Assembly: GCF_947623445.1 (NCBI RefSeq)
Contig: NC_135243.1
Span: 16,996,479 to 17,060,478 of the forward strand
Length of the DNA stretch: 64,000 nt
Source of the DNA: Clavelina lepadiformis
Taxonomy: Eukaryota; Chordata; Ascidiacea; Aplousobranchia; Clavelinidae
Direction: 5' to 3'
In this document: piece by piece, positions 1-11,109 of the stretch
Numbering within the stretch: the stretch's first letter is position 1
How the letters are laid out: the number at the start of each line of letters is the position of its first letter
Notes under the pieces: generated by a model
Told to the model about the DNA's origin: nothing
The model's database searches: none
What the model saw: only the letters and a program-made list of their open reading frames with translations
Made by a program: the position numbers and the translations under genes

Positions 1-5
1 GATCA

Positions 6-543
6 CAATAACATCCTTCTATGTGACGTGTCGGCGTTGCGGCTTTTTGTAGAACGGTGAAGGTTGATGACGTATACGGCTATTCATCGATACTGACGAA
101 CCTCAACTCGAGACTTGATTATTGTTGATTAATACTTGTCCTAAGAATGACTTGAATACGTCAGATCAACACATATTAATTTTCCAGTTGTTTTTTGAGT
201 TCCACAGTCTGAGCTAAAAATAGCCCGACATGTAAAACTGGTCGGTTATTGTAAAACATCTTGAAGACAGGGCGTTTATAGCAAAAAAGACAAGCAAAAG
301 TAAAACCGTTTTAAACTCTAACTGCGAGATAAATAAAACTAACATTCGCAATGCGACGAAATGCGCGAAATTTGACTGTTAGTAGGTAGGTTAAACTGCT
401 AATCATCGTATTGTAAGTCAAGTAATCACTGTAACGGTATAATATCACAATTAAATAACAATAACTATTTTGTATGTCCCGTTTGTGATTTCTATGACTC
501 TACTGGTAATCTGGTTCACGCATAGACATAGGAAATATAAACA
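6..543. repeat. Left copy of a ~540-bp direct duplication
   Basis: This segment recurs in the same orientation at 1131-1673 with substitutions and small indels, so the duplication is not very recent. Both copies share a start (caataacatcc), a middle with gttgattaatacttgtccta, and an end with ggttcacgcatagacat. The ends are not TG...CA and I see no coding content. It may be a duplicated promoter-type region, since a short ATG-started reading frame follows at 757. Confidence 0.8.
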
Positions 544-756
544 GTACAGTACCCTATTGTTAGATCGCAATCCTTTATCTTTGTTTCACAAACACTCCAC
601 ACTTGTGGATGCAACTAACTTTATTCCTTAGCTTGCAAAAGATATTTATTTTTCAGTTTCGACTCCGAAGACCGGTTTTATTATTTACAGTAATTAGATT
701 TTCTAAACTGAGCGAATAATTATCCAAGTTAAATACAGTACAGACCTACCAGTGAG

Positions 757-888
757 ATGTCTATTCAAGGAAACGAAGCTAAAAAAAGGAAGACTAAATT
801 TAGAGAGGAATGGTTAAATACAGCAGTAGAGTATGTGACACTAAATTACAATGATGATACCGGAAATCAAGTTGGTAATTCATTTTAA
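757..888 (+). CDS. Possible first coding exon, unknown gene
   Basis: A 43-codon frame begins MSIQGNEAKKRKTKFREEW and is rich in Lys/Arg near the start. A splice-donor-like TTG|GTAATT lies at 873/874, so the true exon might end there. It sits between the two copies of the 540-bp duplication. I recognise no family; a basic N-terminus followed by an acidic stretch is all that can be seen. Chance is a real alternative at this length. Confidence 0.2.
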   Translation: MSIQGNEAKKRKTKFREEWLNTAVEYVTLNYNDDTGNQVGNSF

Positions 889-1130
889 CTCAGCATTAAA
901 ATGCTCATGCTCACTAAATCAAATATTTGCTCAGCGTAAAATTTTCTTAGAGGGAACACTGGGTTCGACTTTTTTACCGATGGTGAGAAATGATAGCGGC
1001 ACATTCATTAAAATAATAACAAAGTCAAGTAAAAATTGAAAACAAACTTCGCATAAAAAACCATTTTTTGTTATATAGGGGTTTTCATTTGTAACATTTT
1101 GGGATGTGTTCTGCACTTTTGAACGTATTC

Positions 1131-1673
1131 CAATAACATCCTTTTATGTCACGTGCCGGCGTTGCGGATTCCGTAGAACGATGAAAGTTGATGGCGTGTA
1201 CGGCTATTCATCGATACTGACGAACCTCAACTCAAAGCCTGATAATTGTTGATTAATACTTGTCCTAAGAATGACTTGTATACGTCATATCAACACAGAT
1301 TAAATTTCCAGTTGTTTTATGAGTTCCACAGTTTGGGCTAAAAATAGTCCGACATGTAAAACTGATCAATATCAGCATTACATCCTGAGTTAACTGTTAA
1401 AGATTGGTCTGGAGACAGAGGTGCGGATCCTTTTAAACATCTCGAAGACAGAGCGTTTATAGCAAAAACATGGTTTAATAGAACTAACATTCGCAATGCG
1501 ACGAAATGCGCAAAATTTGAGTGTAAGTAAGTAAAGTGTTAACAATCGTATTGTAAGTAAAGTAATAACTGTAACGGTAACGTCACAATTAAATAATAAT
1601 AACTATTTTGTGTGCCCCGTTTGTGATTTCTACTAGTTTTCTGGTTCACGCATAGACATCGGAAATATAAACA
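1131..1673. repeat. Right copy of the ~540-bp direct duplication
   Basis: Partner of 6-543 in direct orientation, offset about 1125 bp. It contains an extra stretch near 1365-1435 that the left copy lacks. The copies differ at many positions across their length. Confidence 0.8.
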
Positions 1674-3065
1674 CATGTGTTCATGTTTGTGACGTCTCTA
1701 GGACCTCGTGGTTAACAACATTTTTTAAAGGATAATTAAGCTTATGGAAATTAATAATTAATAATACATTGTACATAGATTAATCAAATAATTTTACTTA
1801 CAAAAAACATCAAATGTGAGAAAGAATATTGGCTGGAAATATTCAAAATGATGTTAATATCTTTCAGTCAATGTAGAAAGTTGACAGACTGCGCAACAGC
1901 ATTATTGTCTTGTGTCTATGCGGACTGTGTAGAATTAAGAATTTAAACCGTTCACAAAAATTCAAAAATATTTTATCTGTGTGCTGGCATTTCTTATCGT
2001 AGTTTCTCACAGAATAATTTGTAATGTTTAATCTTTTGTTTTGAAAATTGCCAGGTGATTAATTAGATTTGTGAGATAATTTTGGTTTCTTACTTTGTTT
2101 TCTTTCTTTAGCATTTGTTGTTTGGCAACACTGTTCTTATCACGAATTTAGGCTCAACCCATCGTCGTTCTTTAGCGCGTTCACTTATGAAGATGGTGGT
2201 TTTTGACCTGCTGGGCTGTTGTGTCCAGTTTAAAGGCAAAGTTTGCGGTTAGTGACTTTCAACTTTTATTTTGTTTAAAATTAGGTTAACCCAACTGTTT
2301 CTTAAACTGTTCCTGGTACAAAATGTGGCAGCCTTTTTTGACTTTCTTCGACAAAGGTGGCAAAAAATCTAAGAGTGCACTGCAAGTATCGTTGCTGCAC
2401 ACCTAGGTGTTTGGTCTTGCACACCGGAGATCTCGTCGAAAAGTGACACTTTCTGCGCTTTGGTTTAAAAAACCTTAATTTGGTGAACGGTTTCTGTGAC
2501 GTAGCCTACCGATTTTTCCCAAGTGTTAGTTTTTCTAAAACTAATCACTCTGTCCCAAACTCTCCTCATGATTAAATTGCCGAACTAGCTCGATGCGAAT
2601 TAAAGTCAAAGCTGTTATACAGCGTCCAATGACACTTTGACAATGTTTAAATTTATTGAAAACTAGGTCCATGTGCCCAAAACCTTTTTATAATTAAATT
2701 GAATGAATTTAGCCCTAAATAGTTAAGCAATAACAGGATTCAAACTTGAAACCTCCAGCGTTTTCCCTATGCTTAACCACTCTGCTTTCTTCTCCCAGTT
2801 TAAAACGAGAGCAGTAAACCCATCACTGAGAATCTGCTGGTCACCGTGATTCAACAACTTCGATAAATCGAGGCTGATTAAATAGGCTAGGCCTAGTCAC
2901 TATGAAAAAAATTTGCCATAAAACATGTAAAATTGCACGGTAACTGTCTCTACAACCCAAAATAGAAGTGACATTTCTTTGTGTGCTGAAGATGTAGATT
3001 TTGCCAGCAGTCAAAATAGTTATCGCCAACAATCATTAGGTCCTTGTTTAATTTTTTGGATACAT
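1674..3065. other. No recognisable gene
   Basis: AT-rich sequence with only short, uninformative frames. I see no RNA gene, transposon terminus or tandem repeat here. Confidence 0.6.
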
Positions 3066-3456
3066 TAGGCAGTAAAAGTTTTCCATGCAGTTCGGTTCAA
3101 TGCGACATCTTTCGCTTTTCAGCAGGTCTTGTAGAGCTGTAAATCGTTATGGAAAGTGGTCTGCCAGGTCGTCTTTGATCTTCGTTTTCCATGTGTTTGG
3201 AGCCAGTCTAGTGCAATTTGAGTGATGATAGTCTGGCTTATGAACACGGGTCCCACAAAGCACATTTTGTACGTTATGTGGTTTTTAAAGGTAAATAAGT
3301 GACTTTTGCGTAAAGCTTTATTGAATGTGACGTGCTCTTGGTAGCTGATACTAAGAATCCTGCAAAGGAAACGTGATTGAACTCAATCAGTTGTTTTGTT
3401 TTGGTTATTCTTGTTATTCCAGTTATTGTCCACATTTCACTGGCATATGTCAACAT
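3066..3456 (-). mobile_element. Decayed non-LTR (LINE) RT C-terminal fragment
   Basis: On the minus strand a frame contains TYASEMWTIT, resembling the Y(G/A)SE-W block that follows the catalytic RT region in RTE/CR1-type LINEs. About 300 bp downstream, after frame changes, KDVALNRTAWKTFTA matches the usual A-x-DR-x-W tail of such proteins. The frame changes and lost N-terminal RT mark an old, dead copy. The exact clade cannot be set from this tail. Confidence 0.6.
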
Positions 3457-3470
3457 TGATAGAATGAGCT

Positions 3471-5756
3471 ATGTAGTTGTAGTTTCCAATACCAAATCAT
3501 CTTATCATAACTTAAAAAATATGTTAGTACGTTGGAAATGTTCATATGCCAAAATTCGTCGTGTAAGAATTGTTGCGTACTAAACGATGTCTTGAGCAAA
3601 ACACCCCAGATTGTAGACACCAGCATAGGCCTAATTGATTAAATGCAATTTTGATTAATTGATTTTTTATTTTATTTTTATTTTTGTCTTTCTGCTTCCT
3701 GAACTCTTGTTAAAAGTGACTTAGCTTCCAGTCTAGTCAATGTAAAAATTAGTAATGCGTTGAGCGTTAAACAAGTGCACACTCAACTGCATTACCGAGA
3801 TCTCATCAAGTCCTGCCATTTAACTTGGGATATAACTCTTTAAGCAGTATATTTAAGTATTTGTAGAATAAGCAGTAATTAATTGTTATTATACAGGGTT
3901 GCTAGCACTAAACACAGCATTCACTCGCTGTCAGCTTGCAAAATGAATATCCACCCATTCTGTCAGATTACTGTTAGGCCCATTTATGTGTTGTGTATGT
4001 TCAAAGAAATTAGGCTAACTTAAGGTAGAAAGTTGGATTGTAGATGGTTTGATTTTAGGGGCTGTCTGAGTGCCATGGCAACCAAATTTTGCATTGGTCA
4101 TCAAAAATTTAGGTTGGCCTCCACCACAATGTGGTTGGTCATGTGACTGATGTTTGGATGATTCTATTGTGTAAGGCGTGATCTATGTCAGGCTATGCTC
4201 TGCGCACTGCATAATTAACTGGTTCTAATTGTGTATTTGTAAGAAATGACTTTGGCAATTGTGAGTAGGAAGAACTTTCATTAAACCTTAAACCTAGCAA
4301 ATGATGCATTGTTTGTGTCTGTCAGACATCTAAGCTTTTCTACGAGCACCAATTCTTCCAGAGCCAGGATGCCCTGGGACGTTATTCAACATCTATGTAA
4401 AGTTGTGTTTATAGTTGTATAGGTAGCAAGCATAAATAAATCCCATTTCTTGGTTAAAAGTTTCGTACGGAAATGCAATGTATAAGAACAGGATGTATAT
4501 CAAGTAACTTTATGTTGCATTGCAGTTTGCTCACTCAGTAACACTTAATTTAACACTTGTTGGCTGTAGGCAAAAAATTAAGAAAATGTTGATTTAATCC
4601 ATATCAAAGCCTGTCTTTCTATGGAGAGGGAAGTGCGAAGCTTATCAGACAACAAAAGCTCCAATTCATAACATTAGAGGATGATCCAGGTAATGTGTCA
4701 ATCTGCTGAGCTAAACAAGTTAATATATTTGCATGTATAATCTCAGTGTGTTGTGGTTAGATATGTTCTGGTGTTGATTATTTATTGCTAATCGGCATAA
4801 CTTAATGTAATACAGTTACTTGTGTAGTCGAGTGTCTCTGTGCACCATCCTTGTGGTAGAAATTTTGATTTCCAATGATATGTGATCAAGATAATCATGT
4901 GCTCAATCCAATTATCGAAATTATAATTTTAAATAGATTAGAAAATAATGTGTCTGTCGCTGAGCCACTTAAAGTATATATTGCTACTGTTTATTTTAAA
5001 AGTAGTATCTGCTTTTTGCCTTTTAACTCTCATAAAATGTTGAGCTCCACATTGGCATCCAAAGCTGTGCAATTTAAAGCAGCTTTGTTACGACACTTGT
5101 TAAAGGTGAGTTTGTTCTTTTGATATTTTGTTATGTAACTTTGTTATTTTAACGACGACTGCTAGATGAAAGCAACTGTCTATTATCTGCTATAACTTGA
5201 ATCCTTAAGGTATTCTTGGAGCTAAGCACAGTAGCTGTTGTCTGTTTCAAGGTGTTTGTGAGTTAATCTCAATGTATTTACTCTAGTTTAAGGATATGCA
5301 TGTCCTTAGCATGTAACTGTTGTTGTTGAGTTATTTTTGTAGTAAACTGTATATAGCTATACTTATTATTAGGGCCATTTTTATTTTGACCTAACAAAAT
5401 TGCTTATTTGTAGAGGCCACAGTTCTTCCTCTAGTTACCCAAACATAATATTTTGTCGATTTCAGAACCAAACGTAATATTTTGTCGAAAAGTCAAGGTA
5501 TTTTATGTATTATAAAAAGTGTGTCGTGTTTTTTGGCGATAGATTTAGGTATAGCTTGTGTTATTTTGTCCTTGTGAAAAGGGCACTTTGCCTCGATTTT
5601 CTCCGCATGGTAAATTTTAATAAACCGCAAATTAAACAGGGAAGAAGTAATGTAACCCCCTTCACGCGGCATAAAGATTACTTAAATACGTAACAATAAC
5701 CCACAGTAATCCAGGGCTTTGTTTTACCAAACCAAAAGTAATATAATAAACATAAT
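3471..5756. other. No recognisable gene
   Basis: Only short frames (82 aa or less) without family resemblance. I see no terminal repeats or RNA genes. Confidence 0.55.
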
Positions 5757-5888
5757 AAATTAAACATTTTTAGTCACGGAAATCTTCTTTCCAGGTTGTT
5801 TTGCTAGGAAGCACTACAGCAAGGCTCTGTAAGCTAGACTAGCAGTATGAAAGAGTTTAACATTTCGCCTTGCGACTTGCTATTCCTC
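5757..5888. repeat. Dispersed duplicate, copy 1
   Basis: Matches 9955-10088 in direct orientation, including ccaggttgttttgctag and gaaagagtttaacatttcgc. The two are diverged by substitutions and small indels. They flank the region with tyrosine-recombinase-like pieces, so a large local duplication is possible. Confidence 0.75.
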
Positions 5889-6169
5889 GATCTTCACGAT
5901 TTTTTTCTCATCTCCTCGTTGTTGACCTGGAGATAAGCATGGTGGATAATCCGTATGAAAATTTGTAGCCCGTTCCATTTTCCTTGTATTTAATTTTGCC
6001 TAAAAAGTGAACATCGATAAGGTGCATTGGCTGATATATATCAATAGGCCTACATTAAGGATTGTATTGAAATGGAATGTATGATGTGTTTAAGTTAAGA
6101 AAGTTTTCCTACAATTTTCTACAGGTTGTATGTTAGTAACAACATAACGACGTTGCATTGAAAATGCGC

Positions 6170-6276
6170 ATATCTACATTTTTCGCTTCTGTCTTTGATA
6201 AGGAACTTTACTTTCTAACCCTGAAAAGATTAATTACAAACAGCATTAAAACATGCCAACCAACACGTACATAGTC
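6170..6276 (-). repeat. Repeated exon-intron-exon module, copy a
   Basis: One of three copies (also 6408-6568 and 7419-7578). On the minus strand it reads as exon end, a 50-nt intron-like stretch (6270 to 6221) and the next exon start. Here the donor is GTACGT and the acceptor TTTTCAG. The downstream exon-like frame resembles LECKVPYQLQKRK of copy c. Confidence 0.6.
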
Positions 6277-6407
6277 GAGTTCTAGAGGAGCACACTCTGC
6301 ACAACTATGTCGGAGGTTCCTTGTCTTCTTCTCGTTTTGACATTTTTTTTGTATAGGCCTTAGTAGTTACTACCCACAGTAGTTATATAAAAAAACGATA
6401 TGTCTGT

Positions 6408-6568
6408 ATTTTACGCTTCTGTAATTGATGAGGGCATTTACATTCTAACCCTGAAATGATTAATTACAAACAGCATTAAAACATGCCAACCAACACTTAC
6501 ATAGTCAGCTTGATACATCGGACGTGTTGGGCGGGCGGCTGTTCTGCTTCATCGCTTAATGGTGATTG
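6408..6568 (-). repeat. Repeated exon-intron-exon module, copy b
   Basis: Second copy, with donor GTAAGT and a 50-nt intron-like stretch at 6451-6500. The upstream coding-like part matches copy c over NSRPPNTSD but carries in-frame stops, so this copy does not look functional. Confidence 0.6.
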
Positions 6569-7418
6569 CCGTTTCCTTATTTGTGACATTATCACAGTAG
6601 CTAGATAAAAGCTATTTCATACGCGCCAACCAACACTTACATAATCTAGTTGTAGAGGCAATGGAGTGTGATAGCTTTGTAGAAGGCAGCTGGCAGTCTT
6701 CATCTAATTTCTAATTCATCATCAACCAAATTTAAATTGATTTGAACAACTTACCCTTTTTTTATTCATAACTTCATAGGCTTTCTTAGCCTCTACATTT
6801 TGTAGCTTGTTCACATAAAAGCTTTTTTGTGTGCTCGAGCTATGGGCCATATGCTTGGCCACCAAAAGGCGGCTGTCTGGTTTCCTAGATCTAACCTAAT
6901 AAGAAATTTTATTTAATAACTGCTTCGTTGGTTGACTTTTATGAAAATGTTGCTGCAGTATATTTTCATTAATAGCGATATTTTGTTATTTATCTTGCTC
7001 GGTCTAATTACAGTGAACATGAATTACTTGTGTGGCCGAATGTTTCCGGTTTGAGGCCGCTGTAAATTTTCCAACTTTCATACCCGCTGTATTGCTTTTG
7101 CTGCATCGGAACTTGTAAGACTTTTTCCTTTATGTGTAACCTGTTTGAGCATGTTTTCGCGGAATGGCCATTTTCCATACCACTCATTTCCAACAAAACC
7201 GAAAAACGTTTTTTCATCGTCTTCATTAAAGCTATCACATTTTGTCACAACTTATCTAGAGGTTTTTAGTTTGTTCACTAATGAAACAAAAACAACAAAA
7301 GTTACATTGGAAAAAGAGAAGGTGACAGATGACGTAAACTCAATAATAAAGCTTTAAAGAATTTTTTTTTATGAAAACCAAGTTTGGGTACATGCAAAGA
7401 TTTAAATCAAAAGCCAAA

Positions 7419-7578
7419 ATTTTTCGCTTCTGTAATTGATAAGGAACTTTACATTCTAACCCTGAAAAGATTAATTGCAAACACCATTAAAACATGCTAA
7501 ACGACACTTACATAGTCTGCTTGATGCATCGGACGTGTTGGGCGGGCGGCTGTTCCGGTTTATCGCTTGATGGTGATT
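7419..7578 (-). repeat. Repeated exon-intron-exon module, copy c
   Basis: Third copy; donor GTAAGT at 7511-7506, acceptor CTTTTCAG ending at 7462, intron-like stretch exactly 50 nt. The exon upstream is continuous with the frame at 7600-7791. The downstream exon begins GLECKVPYQLQKRKILAFD. Same-length introns in three diverged copies support a real spliced module. Confidence 0.6.
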
Positions 7579-7599
7579 ATCAAATCTGCTCGTGATACC

Positions 7600-7791
7600 A
7601 CGAGACAAGCATGCCTTGTTTTTTTCTTTCTGGTCAGCTACCAAAATGGAATAAAAACCAGAATCCATGAACTTCCGATCCTCCAGGTCTTTTCGTTGTA
7701 TTCCAGTTATTGTGGAAGGTCTACAACCAAGCCTACAAATTATTCTTGCAAAGATATCGCCACAAACGAAATCTATTTCTTGATTGGTCAA
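7600..7791 (-). pseudogene. Tyrosine-recombinase-like coding piece
   Basis: The frame includes IICRLGCRPSTITGIQ and then YSILVADQKEKNKA. This resembles the block of tyrosine recombinases that carries the first catalytic Arg (GxRPSxxxG) and the following beta-hairpin with a Lys. Related pieces lie at 8599-9268 and 10425-11000, all minus strand. It may derive from a Crypton-type mobile element or a host family expanded in marine invertebrates. Treated as a broken remnant. Confidence 0.45.
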
Positions 7792-8184
7792 TGATTCCAG
7801 TGTCTTATATTGACGGCTGCTTCTTTTTCTATTTCGTATGCTTTAAATTTTTTACCAGGGAAAGAATGTTTTTTTAGTTTTTTCATTGATTTGTCCTTAT
7901 CAAAATGTTCTTTCTTCCCTTCAACGAAACAAACCGAACAAGTGACCACTACTTCCTCTCAAGAGATTTTGGCCTGTAAGAGAATCTTTCTTTGCTGATC
8001 TGCAATTATTTTTTAAAACAAATTTTAAATCGAACGCTTTGAAAGTGTACTTGTTAATGATGATTTTCACAAAAGCTTTACCTACCTAGAAGGAATAATG
8101 GCCTCGTTTGCCATATCCTGTACAAACGATCTGAATAAGTACAAGCGTTAGTAATTCCTGTTATAATTTGCTATATACAGCTTG

Positions 8185-8262
8185 GCATACCTGGTACCCG
8201 TTTGAACCGCAAGCCTTTTGGCTTCGATTAAGTCACTTATTGGTGGGATGTCTTCCAAGTTT
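8185..8262 (-). other. Candidate small exon
   Basis: A minus-strand frame reads VENLEDIPPISDLIEAKRLA and is followed by a donor-like CAG|GTATGC. It sits among the tyrosine-recombinase-like pieces and may belong to the same gene type. I do not recognise the peptide. Confidence 0.3.
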
Positions 8263-8598
8263 TCAACTTGGAAGTCGTATGGGATACATAAAGGGATTGA
8301 ATCGCTTCGAAAGCGACAATAGATTCTTCGCTTTGCAGCGCATTTATATAATGTGTAATGATTAATGCAACGCCCCGCGCAGTCATCAATCAACGCCCCT
8401 TGTAGCTTTGTCGCATATCTCGTAACCACGCCATTTATGTTCTCAGTTCAGTCCCTCAGTTCTTTTCAGTTGCGTGATTACGATTCACCATTTTAAGACT
8501 ACCAGTTTTCCTTTTATGCTTTTGTTTAACTTTACCTTTTTGTGTTGCAGCTTAGTTTAGTTTTTGTCTCTTAAAGCAGTGCAATTAAATACGAGTAT

Positions 8599-9268
8599 TT
8601 ACAACTGTCTGTTCAGTTCATAATGCGCCTCCTGCGTCGAAGGCAGGAGCTCCATATGCCCAGCCACCATTTCCCGTTGTTGTGTGTTTTTAGCGCGGAT
8701 CTGCAAAATAGTATGTGCATTGTCATACTGCAAAGAACCAACAGGGTGTAAGAAATAGTTGCACGCACTACAGTAGATGAGGAAAGCAAACCTGAGTGGC
8801 TGTGCATTTGCGAACCATGGCCGCTGTAATTTTCCAGCCCTTCGGCACTGCATCTTTGCACACGTGCTGCATCACCTTCGCATCGTGGGAACTGGAAAAT
8901 TGATCACCACGCCACTCAAAAACATGCTTTTGTTCTTCGCTCACGCGGATGAAGGATAACAGGGCATCCATGACCGGTGGTTTTACTATAATTTGAGCCG
9001 GCCCGCCAGGTCAGGCCGGTCTTATGATGCAACACCTGTCAAAACTTTGAGTAGTTATCAATCACTTACAAACTTGACAGTAAACACAATGACCAGCAAT
9101 ACGTACTCGAGTCACAGAAAGTCCTTTCTGTCCTTTTTCGTCCGCCTTGGCTTCATTGACCATCATGCCTCTGACCGCACTTGGTCTCTGGACATTTTCA
9201 AACGCTAAAATTGTGAAAAGGACTTCCCCGTATGTTGGCATCCGCAAAAGTCCTGGATGATCAGCCAT
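8599..9268 (-). pseudogene. Tyrosine-recombinase-like catalytic region remnant
   Basis: Three coding-looking pieces lie in recombinase order. Around 9200-9100 is FENVQRPSAVRGMMVNEA, like the first catalytic Arg block. Around 8950-8780 is PKGWKITAAMVRKCTATQ, like the second Arg box. Around 8690-8600 is GHMELLPSTQEAHYELNRQ, like the GH...Y box with the nucleophilic Tyr. Order and spacing fit a tyrosine recombinase C-terminal domain. The copy is broken and likely old. Family (Crypton-like or host-derived) is inferred only. Confidence 0.55.
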
Positions 9269-9954
9269 GACTGTAGATAATGGAAAAGGCTTTACTGTAA
9301 ACCTGCTTTACAGGTTTTGCATCACACTAGTTAAGTTGCATGTCTTGAATGCATCTCATAACTTATCCTGAATTAAGTGAACTGCTGAAGAAAATAACTT
9401 CATGGACATCTTCTGTCCGAACTGCATTTCTTATGTCGCTCTCCCTGATTTCGTGGCGTCTACAAATATTTTCGGCAACATCAAAGTTTGAACAAAACTT
9501 TAAACAAACCAATAACATACCACTCCTGGAGACATCTCTGGTAAAACTCATTCCATTGCTTTATTTTGATCATACTTGGTTGAAATTGAAAGCTGCACTG
9601 TGCCGCATGCCTCATAGTTAGGAATTTTATGAAGGCAACTAGTGCCCAACTGTGAGATATGAAGGTGGAAGGCTTGCACTTGCTTTCCCCGAGAAACTGC
9701 CAATGTAGTCTGTATTAAACGTTACAAACCACAAATGAAGCAAATTCTACGCATTTACTTTAATGTGCTTTTCTTGGTATGTGTCCACGGTGAAAGCTTT
9801 CAAATCTTCAAAATCGCAGATGGAAACTATTCTTTGCAGGATAGATTTTTGCTTTTCTGCCTCGACCTCCCGTTTTCCTCTTCTGTCGACGGATTGCAGA
9901 TAACTCGAAAATTTTTGCAGGCAGACAGTCCAGGAAAAAATGTTAAATAAAATT

Positions 9955-10088
9955 AAATTAAACATTTCTAGTAACTTCTTTCCAGGTTGTTTTGCTAGAA
10001 AGTACTACAGCAAAACTGTGTAAACTAGGCTAAAAGCAGACAAGCAATATGAAAGAGTTTAACATTTCGCCTTGCAATTGAGCATCCT
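9955..10088. repeat. Dispersed duplicate, copy 2
   Basis: Partner of 5757-5888 in direct orientation, about 4.2 kb away. It ends just before the hAT-like terminus at 10096. Confidence 0.75.
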
Positions 10089-10095
10089 TTAGAGC

Positions 10096-10165
10096 AGGGG
10101 TTCTTAAACTTTTTGGCACATGCCCCCCTTGACGGTACCTAAAAATTTCGCGCCCCCCCCCCCCC
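10096..10165 (+). mobile_element. Solo hAT-like transposon terminus
   Basis: The sequence caggggttcttaaacttttt resembles the terminal inverted repeats of many hAT/Charlie-type non-autonomous elements (CAGxGGTTCTxAAxxTTTTT). A C-homopolymer follows at about 10144. I did not find the inverted partner nearby, so this is a terminus or truncated copy. Chance resemblance is possible but the match is long. Confidence 0.45.
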
Positions 10166-10424
10166 TCATTGCAAAATAAAAAAGCATTAAACAAAACAAC
10201 AATTTATTTTCAATTAACTTTCATTAATGAGAAGGATGTAGTTGTTTTTGGGAAACAAAACGATTAATTCGAGGCTTTGTGGAAGATAATGCACATCTTA
10301 GGTCGGCTGCACAGTCAAGTTTAAATTATAATCAAGTCGTTGAAAATAAACTACCGTATACACAGCTACACAAGGCACATGTTTGTGAACTGCAGCGGAA
10401 CTAGTAACAATTTTTTCCTTACGG

Positions 10425-11000
10425 GGAAACACAATCTTACACCTGTCGCCGTTAAACCGAACAAGGTTGTCCAGCCCTTTCAACCAGCCGGGCATAACGA
10501 TTGTAGCGTACCCATACTTGGCAAAGGTTTTGCGATCGTGCATCTGCATTAAAATCATCCCTTTTTTAATAGTTTTCTACATGAAAGGAGAATGTGGTGA
10601 CTTAACCCGAATAATCCAACGTACTTGCCTGGTCCGGCATCCATGGTTAAGTTCTTCAACCAGCATAATACGGACCGCGCTAGTCCGCTGCGAGTTCTCT
10701 ATGATAAGGAAGGCCATAAGGATTTCCCAAAGGCATAACGATTGTGGCGTCCCCATATTTTGCGAACAATCATTGCGTCTCCATACTTGGCGTAAGTTTT
10801 CTGATCTCGCACCAGCATTAAAATCACCCCTTTAATAGTTTTTTATATGAAAGGAGAGTGTGGTGATTAAACGAATAGTCCAACGTCCTTGCCTGGTCCG
10901 GCAGCCATGGTTAAGTTCTTCCGCGAGCATATTGCCGACCACATTTGTCTGCTGCGAGTTTTCGATTATCAGATAGACTATGTGGATTTTCCCATGCAAC
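10425..11000 (-). pseudogene. Duplicated tyrosine-recombinase-like exon pieces
   Basis: Two direct repeats of about 200 bp (10531-10735 and 10798-11000, offset about 267 bp) each carry minus-strand blocks of the same type. One block reads IENSQRTSAVRIM (the other copy IENSQQTNVVGNM), like the first catalytic Arg block. Another reads RKTFAKYGYATIVMPGWLKG, like the beta-hairpin Lys block. The second type starts after an acceptor-like ttttaatgCAG and ends at a donor-like GTAAGG. Broken, locally duplicated remnant of the family at 7600-9268. Confidence 0.5.
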
Positions 11001-11109
11001 ATCCACCAAGCGTTTCCACAAAAGACTGAAATTTTAAACCATCCCTTAAATTCTTCGCTATTCTGAAAAGGTGGTATTGTATTATCTCTAAATATCTTAA
11101 TCGACAATT

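Noticed and set aside
6-1673. The 540-bp direct repeats as LTRs
   Set aside because: Ends are not TG...CA, and no primer-binding site, polypurine tract or related coding sequence lies between them.
10140-10160. C-homopolymer as a functional element
   Set aside because: A single run within a transposon-like terminus; most likely slippage or low-complexity sequence.
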